A stretch of 64,000 bases of DNA. It comes from Flavisolibacter nicotianae (GTDB lineage Bacteria > Bacteroidota > Bacteroidia > Chitinophagales > Chitinophagaceae). The notes under the pieces were generated by a model. The model ran no database searches and had not been told where the DNA came from. It worked only from the letters and a program-made list of their open reading frames with translations. A program made the translations under genes and the position numbers. Shown piece by piece: positions 47,269 to 53,425 of this stretch; the first letter of the stretch is position 1; each line of letters begins with the position of its first letter. The DNA lies in NCBI RefSeq assembly GCF_003628535.1, contig NZ_RBCI01000013.1, forward strand, positions 1 to 64,000. Direction: 5' to 3'.

Positions 47269-48033
47269 CTAATGCCTGTTGGACGGCATTTCATCGTTCA
47301 ACCCTTTATAAATGAACACAAGGTTGTGATAAAAGTGGATAGATGAAATATGTTTGTCAAAGTAAGAAGGTTCTTCTCCTACGCCTAAATACTCTTGGTA
47401 GTTAAGACAATCGGTCAAGCTTTTTAAAAAGTTCATTGATGTTTTTGGATTGTCTAAATCTTTTCTGTCTCCCCCAAATTCATCATGGTAAGATGTATGC
47501 AGATCCTCGATGACGTACAAGCCCCCGTTCTTCAAGTGTGGAAAAAGTAGTTTGAACGTCTCGATGATGTGATTGACTATATGGCTCCCGTCGTCAATGA
47601 TAATATCCAGTTCGCCGGTTTCTATCAAGAGCGATTGTAAAAAGTTGGAATCAACCTGACTGCCCTGAAATATCCTGATTCGGTCCTCCTGCAGTCGTGA
47701 CTTGTCATGTATGTCAAAGCTGAATATTTGAGCTGAGCGAAAATATTGTTTCCATACACGGAGTGAATGCCCACCATTTTCTGGATTATCATAGCCGCCG
47801 ACCCCGATTTCTAAAAGTTTGATCCTTTTGTTTCTAAACGGTCTGAAGTGAGTTTCATAATGTTCCATGTACCAATGAACACCCCATTTGTCCGTTCCGT
47901 ACAGGACAGCAAGGGTTCTCAGGTTCTCACTGTTTGCATTCTTAAATAGAGAAATGGCCAGTTTGCTTTGAAGGGCTTTTTTACCGAAAGACCTCAGTTT
48001 TTTTGGTACATACGGCTTAATTCTCTTAAGCAT
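47269..48033 (-). CDS. Class I SAM methyltransferase (MycE/macrocin-type)
   Basis: 254 residues on the minus strand. LYGTDKWGVHWYMEHYETHF, then IKLLEIGVGGYDNPENGG (SAM motif I), SFDIHDKS, and LDIIIDDGSHIVNHIIETF follow. LYVIEDLHTSYHDEFGGD closes the set. The order and wording match the metal-dependent sugar O-methyltransferase group related to mycinamicin/demethylmacrocin O-methyltransferases, where the Asp-Asp pair binds Mg. AT-rich composition resembles the EPS block rather than its neighbours, so it may be a displaced EPS tailoring gene. It is transcribed opposite to the EPS run and is isolated on both sides. Confidence 0.82.
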   Translation of the reverse strand: MLKRIKPYVPKKLRSFGKKALQSKLAISLFKNANSENLRTLAVLYGTDKWGVHWYMEHYETHFRPFRNKRIKLLEIGVGGYDNPENGGHSLRVWKQYFRSAQIFSFDIHDKSRLQEDRIRIFQGSQVDSNFLQSLLIETGELDIIIDDGSHIVNHIIETFKLLFPHLKNGGLYVIEDLHTSYHDEFGGDRKDLDNPKTSMNFLKSLTDCLNYQEYLGVGEEPSYFDKHISSIHFYHNLVFIYKGLNDEMPSNRH

Positions 48034-48457
48034 TCAGGAAAAATTTCAATAAATATAATCACCACAATCAAACATAAAAGCAGAGGTTTTCATATTTATT
48101 TACAAAGAATAAATTAGTCGTCCATTCCGGGTCTTTGCAGAAAGGCTTAGTCAAACCTTTGCGGCGAGACCACGGGATTTTCAGTACGTTTAGGCTGCCT
48201 GTGGCAAGCCCAGGTAGTTGAATTTTAGCCCTTTGACTGGGAACGAAGAAGCCGCCGCCGGAGGCGCCGGCACACAGGTTACCGCGGGTGAAACGGTTTC
48301 AGGCCTGGTCAGGAGAGGGTTTCTGTTCCAGAAGAATAGGAAAAAAGGGCAATTGACAGAACGATAATTCGACCCTGTAGAAGGTATGGGAAAACGGTTT
48401 TACCTGGTAGTGGTTTTAAGGCTTGCTTGCTGCACCGGTCCTTGGAATTCTTTAGCC
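48034..48457. other. Intergenic region between the methyltransferase and the small membrane peptide
   Basis: 424 bp. The AT-rich 100 bp next to 48034 probably hold the methyltransferase promoter, but no clean box pair was seen. The motif TTTGCGGCGAGACC (48158-48171) recurs in part near 48937. No reading frame looks coding. Confidence 0.5.
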
Positions 48458-48574
48458 TTACAGGAACTGCAGGTAGCCCATAAATTTCAGGCACAAAAAC
48501 ACCGCGATCAACACCAGGGTGATCACAAACTTAGTCGCTGAGTAATCCTTTGAATTGTAACGGTCTGTTCGCAT
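48458..48574 (-). CDS. Small single-span membrane peptide (38 residues)
   Basis: The reverse strand encodes MRTDRYNSKDYSATKFVITL followed by VLIAVFLCLKFMGYLQFL and TAA. The polar, charged first 15 residues followed by about 22 hydrophobic residues are a clear single membrane helix. A well-formed Bacteroidota promoter (48649-48679) points at it, with a leader of about 65-70 nt. It is too short for most gene finders. Function unknown; I do not recognise a named family. Coding reality is supported by promoter, start, topology and stop together rather than by homology. Confidence 0.65.
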   Translation of the reverse strand: MRTDRYNSKDYSATKFVITLVLIAVFLCLKFMGYLQFL

Positions 48575-48648
48575 ACGTTGAGTTTCGGTCTAAGTAAGTT
48601 TAGCGTTGTTTTCTCAAAAGATAGCGGGGATTTCAAAGGAAGGAGAAA

Positions 48649-48679
48649 CAAATATAAGCACGCAGGGCAAAGAAGGCAA
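48649..48679 (-). promoter_or_regulatory. Bacteroidota-type promoter of the small membrane peptide
   Basis: On the minus strand: TTG (-33 element, plus-strand 48677-48679), 20 bp, then a perfect TATATTTG (-7 box TAnnTTTG, plus-strand 48649-48656). The spacing is that of the standard primary-sigma promoter of this phylum. Transcription would start near 48642. Confidence 0.75.
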
Positions 48680-48857
48680 TAGCTGGGGCTTACACAGGAT
48701 GATCTTTTTCCACAGAATCTGGATAACACCTTCCCGGTTTCCGGTAACGGGGCAAGGAAAAAGCTGCTCCTGCCTGGAACCTCCGTCCGGCGATTTCGTA
48801 CATCGCCTTCACCTGGCAACTCCCGCCAATTCATCAGCGGTATTCCCGATTGGCCTT

Positions 48858-48899
48858 TGCTGATTGCTGATTGCCAATTGCTGATTGTCCATCGCCGTC
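48858..48899. repeat. Short 7-bp-period array 4
   Basis: Six heptamers: TGCTGAT, TGCTGAT, TGCCAAT, TGCTGAT, TGTCCAT, CGCCGTC. Confidence 0.65.
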
Positions 48900-49033
48900 C
48901 ACTCGGGGTCTTCACTTGTGACGTTGGCCTGGCGTCTGCGGCGAGACCCCGGGAACAAAACTGAAGCGGCCGTCACATGGATCGCTAAAAGATGATCCTT
49001 CCGGTACAGTCAATGACCATCTCCTCCCTGCTC

Positions 49034-49180
49034 GAAAACGACCATCCCCTCCCCGGAGGGGAGCAACGGATGAATGACAGAATGAAAGCGACTCAGGGGT
49101 GGGTTCAAACGAATCGACCACACCTCGGGGAGGAATGCAAGGAGAGAATGCCTGGCCCAAAAACAACCCGGGGATGGCTT
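49034..49180. repeat. CCCCTCC-hairpin / GGGGTGGGT repeat, two copies
   Basis: Copy 1 (49034-49104) has CGAAAACGACCATCCCCTCC, the GGAGGGGAGCAACGGATGAA part and the ACTCAGGGGTGGGTT end. Copy 2 (about 49110-49180) is diverged (CACCTCGGGGAGG at the start, CAACCCGGGGATGG at the end). They belong to the family seen at 12352-12662. Confidence 0.7.
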
Positions 49181-49336
49181 CAATCACAGAGCTATGGTCA
49201 AAACAAATCAGCCTCCCAATCAATGTCCCTCTCCTGAGTAGCCGCAGGGGCAGTTCAACCATTCAGTCCAACGACAAATGGATTCACGTTGAAACATTCC
49301 TGTGATTGCCTTTTTTAATCGATCCCGCCAATTGCC

Positions 49337-49344
49337 TAGTTTTG
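49337..49344 (+). promoter_or_regulatory. Candidate -7 box of the HMA-AraC gene
   Basis: TAGTTTTG matches TAnnTTTG. It ends only 7 nt before the ATG at 49352, so the transcript would be nearly leaderless. No clear -33 TTG lies about 20 bp upstream, where the sequence is T-rich. Confidence 0.35.
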
Positions 49345-49351
49345 CCCCGTG

Positions 49352-49909
49352 ATGCTGCACATTAAAAATATGGTTTGCGACCGGTGTATCATGGTGGTGC
49401 GCCAGCAACTCGATGCACTCAACCTGGATTACAAAAATGTGCAGCTTGGCCAGGTGGAATTGCGCAGCGAGCCCACGCTGCAACAGGTGGAGAGCCTGCG
49501 TGCAAACCTCGGGGCAACCGGGTTCGAGTTGCTGGATGATAAAAAAGCCAGGATTGTCGAACGCATCAAGAATGTGATTGTTTCCCTGGTCCACCGCGAT
49601 CAGGAAGAAATGAACCTCAAGCTCTCTGCCATCCTGGAAGACAAACTGCAACTGGATTACCACTACCTCACCACGCTTTTCTCCTCGGTGGAAGGCGTGA
49701 CCATTGAACGCTACGCCATCCTGCAACGCATCGAACGGGTAAAGGAATTACTGATGTACGACGAGGAAAGCCTCAGCGGGATTGCCTTTGAAATGGGCTA
49801 TAGCAGCGTGCAGCACCTGTCGCAGCAATTCAAAAAAATCACCGGCCTCACACCCTCACAGTTCCGGCAACTGAAGGAAAACAGGCGTAAGCCGCTCGAT
49901 AAAGTGTAA
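49352..49909 (+). CDS. AraC-family regulator with HMA-like CxxC N-terminal domain
   Basis: 185 residues. Residues 1-65 have the length and pattern of a heavy-metal-associated (ferredoxin-like) domain: MLHIKNMVCDRCIMVVRQQL with CxxC at about residues 9-12, ending LGATGFELLDD. A linker helix follows. Residues about 95-180 form the two AraC-type helix-turn-helices: LQLDYHYLTTLFSSVEGVTI, then LSGIAFEMGYSSVQHLSQQF and KKITGLTPSQFRQLKE. It is the first gene of the copper cluster, so it is the likely direct copper sensor and activator (inference). GTG 49349 would add one residue. Predicted targets are the three 21-bp direct repeats downstream. Confidence 0.85.
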   Translation: MLHIKNMVCDRCIMVVRQQLDALNLDYKNVQLGQVELRSEPTLQQVESLRANLGATGFELLDDKKARIVERIKNVIVSLVHRDQEEMNLKLSAILEDKLQLDYHYLTTLFSSVEGVTIERYAILQRIERVKELLMYDEESLSGIAFEMGYSSVQHLSQQFKKITGLTPSQFRQLKENRRKPLDKV

Positions 49910-50008
49910 AAGCAAACACCTGTCTCAGCCTATATTTTTTTGCTTTGGTGACAACTGCTTTTTCTTTTCTCCATCCACAATTGCCTCATTATTCCAGGCT
50001 AAAAATTA

Positions 50009-50064
50009 TATACATCCTGCTCGGTAGGGTGTAACAATCGCCTTTCTGTGTTGCCGGAGTTTTG
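50009..50064 (+). promoter_or_regulatory. Copper operator-promoter 1 (copA)
   Basis: TATACATC (50009-50016), 13 bp, TGTAACAA (50030-50037), 19 bp, GAGTTTTG (-7 box, 50057-50064). The two octamers start 21 bp apart, two helical turns. The same arrangement recurs exactly at 52399 and 52805. The second octamer covers the -33 position, as expected for an AraC-type activator site. Confidence 0.75.
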
Positions 50065-50080
50065 CAGAAACAAAAGACGT

Positions 50081-52336
50081 ATGTCCGCAACAAGCATAGC
50101 TGAAAAAAAGACAGGCTCGAAGATGGTCAGGGAAACCTTTCCCGTTCTGGAAATGACCTGTGCCGCCTGCGCCGTTAGCGTCGAATCGATGCTGAAATCA
50201 ACAGAAGGCGTGAAGGATGCTGGTGTCAACTTTGCCAACCAGGATGCCTGGGTGGAATACAACCCGGCGCTTGCCACGCCTGAAACGCTGCAGCAAACAA
50301 TCCGTTCCATCGGCTACGACCTGGTGATCGAAAAAGAAAATGCAACAGGGATCAAAGAAGCGGCTCAGCAGCAACACTATCGGGCGGTCAAACAACGAAC
50401 TACCTGGTCGGGTATTCTTTCCTTACCCATTGTCATCATCGGCATGTTCTTCATGAACTGGCCCGCTGCCAATTACAGCATGATGGCGCTGGCTACTCCC
50501 GTTGTCTTTTATTTTGGCCGCAGTTATTTTATCAATGCCTGGAACCAGGCCCGCCACCGCAAGGCCAACATGGATACACTCGTAGCGCTCAGCACCGGCA
50601 TTGCCTACCTGTTCAGTGTGTTCAACACGTTTTTCCCGGGTTTCTGGCACCAGCGTGGCCTGCACGCCCATGTCTATTTTGAAGCTGCGGCCGTGGTAAT
50701 TGCCTTTATCTCGCTGGGCAAATTGCTGGAAGAAAAAGCAAAATCAAACACCTCTTCTGCCATTAAAAAACTGATGGGCCTTCAACCGAAAACCGTGACC
50801 CTGGTGTACCCGGGCGGGCACCAGGGGGAAATACCGATAGCAGCCGTCAAAACAGGCGATACCTTGCTGGTAAAACCCGGGGAAAAAATTCCCGTCGACG
50901 GTGCCCTCATCAGCGGCGCTTCTTTTGTGGATGAAAGCATGATCAGCGGCGAGCCGGTCCCGGTGGAAAAAACGAGCGGCAACAAAGTGTTTGCCGGAAC
51001 CATCAACCAGAAAGGAAGCTTCCAGTTCCGTGCAGAAAAAGTGGGTGCCGAAACCCTGCTTTCGCAGATCATCAGGCTGGTACAGGAAGCGCAGGGAAGC
51101 AAGGCGCCGGTGCAAAAGCTGGTTGATAAAATTGCCGGCATCTTCGTGCCGGTGGTGATTGGCATTTCCATTCTCACGTTTATCGTGTGGATGCTTTCCG
51201 GTGCCGACAATGCCTTTACCCATGCCTTGTTAACGGCCGTCACCGTACTGGTGATTGCCTGTCCCTGTGCCCTGGGTCTTGCCACGCCAACGGCGATCAT
51301 GGTCGGTGTGGGCAAGGGCGCCGAAAACAACATCCTGATCAAAGACGCCGAAAGCCTGGAACTGGCGCACAGGGTCAATGCCGTCATCCTCGATAAAACC
51401 GGTACCATCACGGAAGGAAAGCCAATCGTCAGTGATCTTGTCTTTGCTGATGGCGTTGCGGTAGCAGCACTGAAGGCTGTCCTGCTGGGTATCGAGCAGC
51501 AATCGGAGCATCCCCTGGCAGAAGCCGTTGTTGCGCACCTGAAGGCACAGGGTGTTGCACCGGCCGTCATCGAAAAAGTCGAAACTGTCACCGGCAAGGG
51601 CATCGCGGCCGTTTACAAGGGAAAGCAATACCTGGTTGGCAGTACGGCTTTGTTAACGGAAAAAGGGATCCGGGTAAACCCTTTACAGGCGGCGAACATG
51701 GAGGATTTGCAGCAGCAGGCGAAAACGGTCGTTGCGTTTGCGGAAGACGACAAGGTGGTGGCCATCATTGCCATAGCCGACATGATCAAAGCCACCTCCA
51801 AACAGGCGATCCAAAATTTGCAGCAGCAAGGCATCGACGTGTATATGCTTACCGGCGACAACCGGCAAACCGCTGCGGCCATTGCCAGGGAAGTGGGATT
51901 GCAACACTACAAAGCCGGCGTGTTGCCGGCCGGTAAAGCTGCCTTTGTGAAAGAACTGCAGGCAAACGGGAAAATCGTGGCCATGGTGGGCGACGGCATC
52001 AACGACAGCCATGCGCTGGCCCAGGCCGATGTCAGCATCGCGATGGGACGTGGAAGCGACATCGCCATCGACGTGGCCAAAATGACCCTGATCACTTCCG
52101 ATCTCAACACGATTCCCAAGGCCCTGAAGCTGTCCCGCAGAACGGTGCAGGCCATTCGCCAGAACCTGTTCTGGGCTTTTATTTACAACGTCATTGGTAT
52201 TCCGGTGGCAGCCGGTGTGTTGTACCCCTTCAACGGTTTCCTGCTCGACCCGATGATTGCCGGTGCGGCCATGGCCCTGAGTTCAGTCAGTGTTGTCAGC
52301 AACAGTCTTCGGCTGAAATTCACACGTCTTTTATAA
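50081..52336 (+). CDS. copA: Copper-translocating P1B-type ATPase
   Basis: 751 residues from ATG 50081; GTG 50048 lies inside the predicted promoter spacer and is rejected. One N-terminal HMA domain with MTCAAC (about residues 25-30). The membrane CPC motif is in [19 protein letters not shown]. The phosphorylation site is [13 protein letters not shown], the HP motif [10 protein letters not shown], the ATP-site [10 protein letters not shown] and [15 protein letters not shown]. The C-terminal helices with [11 protein letters not shown] and [15 protein letters not shown] carry the residues typical of Cu(I) pumps. It exports cytoplasmic Cu(I). It has its own operator-promoter and terminator, so it forms a single-gene unit of the regulon. 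Confidence 0.95.
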   Translation: MSATSIAEKKTGSKMVRETFPVLEMTCAACAVSVESMLKSTEGVKDAGVNFANQDAWVEYNPALATPETLQQTIRSIGYDLVIEKENATGIKEAAQQQHYRAVKQRTTWSGILSLPIVIIGMFFMNWPAANYSMMALATPVVFYFGRSYFINAWNQARHRKANMDTLVALSTGIAYLFSVFNTFFPGFWHQRGLHAHVYFEAAAVVIAFISLGKLLEEKAKSNTSSAIKKLMGLQPKTVTLVYPGGHQGEIPIAAVKTGDTLLVKPGEKIPVDGALISGASFVDESMISGEPVPVEKTSGNKVFAGTINQKGSFQFRAEKVGAETLLSQIIRLVQEAQGSKAPVQKLVDKIAGIFVPVVIGISILTFIVWMLSGADNAFTHALLTAVTVLVIACPCALGLATPTAIMVGVGKGAENNILIKDAESLELAHRVNAVILDKTGTITEGKPIVSDLVFADGVAVAALKAVLLGIEQQSEHPLAEAVVAHLKAQGVAPAVIEKVETVTGKGIAAVYKGKQYLVGSTALLTEKGIRVNPLQAANMEDLQQQAKTVVAFAEDDKVVAIIAIADMIKATSKQAIQNLQQQGIDVYMLTGDNRQTAAAIAREVGLQHYKAGVLPAGKAAFVKELQANGKIVAMVGDGINDSHALAQADVSIAMGRGSDIAIDVAKMTLITSDLNTIPKALKLSRRTVQAIRQNLFWAFIYNVIGIPVAAGVLYPFNGFLLDPMIAGAAMALSSVSVVSNSLRLKFTRLL

Positions 52337-52359
52337 AACCTGGCGTTTGGTTATACGAG

Positions 52360-52386
52360 GCCCGGCAATTGTGCCGGGCTTTTGTT
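52360..52386 (+). terminator. Terminator of copA
   Basis: GCCCGGCA-attg-TGCCGGGC (8-bp perfect stem) followed by TTTTGTTTTT. It starts 23 bp after the stop codon and ends just before the next copper operator. Confidence 0.85.
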
Positions 52387-52398
52387 TTTCGAAAATTC

Positions 52399-52454
52399 TA
52401 TACATCAAACCCAGAATCCTATAACAATGCAGCGGCGGTGCCGTGCGAGCTTTG
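52399..52454 (+). promoter_or_regulatory. Copper operator-promoter 2 (HMA chaperone)
   Basis: TATACATC (52399-52406), 13 bp, TATAACAA (52420-52427), 19 bp, GAGCTTTG (-7 box, 52447-52454). Same geometry as at 50009; the first octamer is identical to that of copA. Confidence 0.75.
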
Positions 52455-52516
52455 TGTTCTGTTGGTGCAGATGGCATTTCAGTGCTGAGGGACAGCAATA
52501 AAAAAATCAAACAAAG

Positions 52517-52729
52517 ATGGAAGCAATGAAATTTAAAACAAACATTAAGTGCAGCGGTTGCATCGCAACGGTGACGCCGTTTTTGAACAAAACAGTGGGT
52601 GAAAATTCCTGGAACGTCGATGTGCAAAATCCGGATAAAGTTTTGGCGATTAACAGGCAGGATGTGCCGGAAGAAGAAGTGGTCAGGGCCGTGCAGGACG
52701 CCGGCTACAAGGCGGAAAAGATCGGGTAG
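52517..52729 (+). CDS. HMA-domain copper chaperone (CopZ-like)
   Basis: 70 residues, a single ferredoxin-like HMA domain: MKFKTNIKCSGCIATVTPFL with the CSGC metal site, ending VVRAVQDAGYKAEKIG. It would carry Cu(I) in the cytoplasm to CopA. It stands between two terminators with its own copper operator-promoter and a leader of about 55 nt. ATG 52526 is a possible later start. Confidence 0.9.
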   Translation: MEAMKFKTNIKCSGCIATVTPFLNKTVGENSWNVDVQNPDKVLAINRQDVPEEEVVRAVQDAGYKAEKIG

Positions 52730-52732
52730 AGC

Positions 52733-52758
52733 AAAGGCAACGAAAGTTGCCTTTTTTT
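52733..52758 (+). terminator. Terminator of the HMA chaperone gene
   Basis: AAAGGCAAC-gaaa-GTTGCCTTT with a GAAA tetraloop and a T7 run. It starts 4 bp after the stop codon. Confidence 0.9.
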
Positions 52759-52804
52759 ATGGGTTTTGTTTTCCATTTCTGCTTCATCGTCGCCATTAAA
52801 ATCT

Positions 52805-52860
52805 TATAACGCTGGCACGTAATAGTATAACAACAGCCGCTTTGCAGCAGGGTAGTTTTG
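52805..52860 (+). promoter_or_regulatory. Copper operator-promoter 3 (DUF3347 and multicopper oxidase)
   Basis: TATAACGC (52805-52812), 13 bp, TATAACAA (52826-52833), 19 bp, TAGTTTTG (52853-52860), here a perfect TAnnTTTG box. Same geometry as the other two copies. Confidence 0.78.
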
Positions 52861-52879
52861 TTGAACAAAAACGTAGAAC

Positions 52880-53377
52880 ATGAAAAAGAAGAACATCCTG
52901 CTTTCACTCATCGCAGTTTTCATATTGGCTCCTTTCTTTGGCTTCAGCCAGGCACAAGATGGTGCACTGTCTTCCCTGCTGACAAAGTATTTTGCAGTGA
53001 AGAATGCACTGGTTGCCGGTGATGCGGCTGGCGCCGGCAAGGCTGCTGCTGATTTTGTTTCCGCCGCAAAAGTTCTCGATCAAAAAAGCCTCACGGCAAC
53101 TGAGCAAAAAGCCTACAACGCTGTCCAGGCAAAACTCCTGGCTGATGCCGGTGCCCTTGCGGGCACCAAAGACCTGGCCAGGCAGCGTACCACCTTTCAA
53201 TCCTTTTCCGACAACATGATCGCCCTGAGCAAGGCAACAAAACCGGCAGCCCCGGTTTACGTGGCCTATTGCCCCATGAAAAAAGCGTCCTGGCTTTCCA
53301 ATGAAAAGGTGATTAAAAATCCTTACTACGGCAGCACCATGCTGAGTTGCGGGCAGGTAACGGATACGATCAAATAG
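52880..53377 (+). CDS. DUF3347-type periplasmic copper protein
   Basis: 165 residues. Signal peptide MKKKNILLSLIAVFILAPFF with cleavage after about GFSQA. Helical DUF3347 core beginning LSSLLTKYFAVKNALVAGD. The C-terminal signature PVYVAYCPMKKASWLS, KNPYYGSTMLSCGQVTD has Cys and Met residues suited to bind copper. DUF3347 segments commonly accompany copper/silver efflux genes in Bacteroidota. It is driven by copper operator 3 and probably co-transcribed with the oxidase 48 bp downstream. Exact role unknown. Confidence 0.88.
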   Translation: MKKKNILLSLIAVFILAPFFGFSQAQDGALSSLLTKYFAVKNALVAGDAAGAGKAAADFVSAAKVLDQKSLTATEQKAYNAVQAKLLADAGALAGTKDLARQRTTFQSFSDNMIALSKATKPAAPVYVAYCPMKKASWLSNEKVIKNPYYGSTMLSCGQVTDTIK

Positions 53378-53425
53378 AGGAACCAACGCTTTGCTTAAAA
53401 ACGAATAAGTAAACAAAACAAACCG

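Larger units (their letters stand above)
48575..49351. other. Repeat-rich intergenic region before the copper regulon
   Basis: Holds the promoter of the small membrane peptide (48649-48679), a heptamer array (48858-48899), two CCCCTCC-hairpin/GGGGTGGGT repeats (49034-49180) and a candidate -7 box just before the AraC gene. No protein-coding frame is convincing; the apparent frames are translations of the repeats. Confidence 0.55.
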
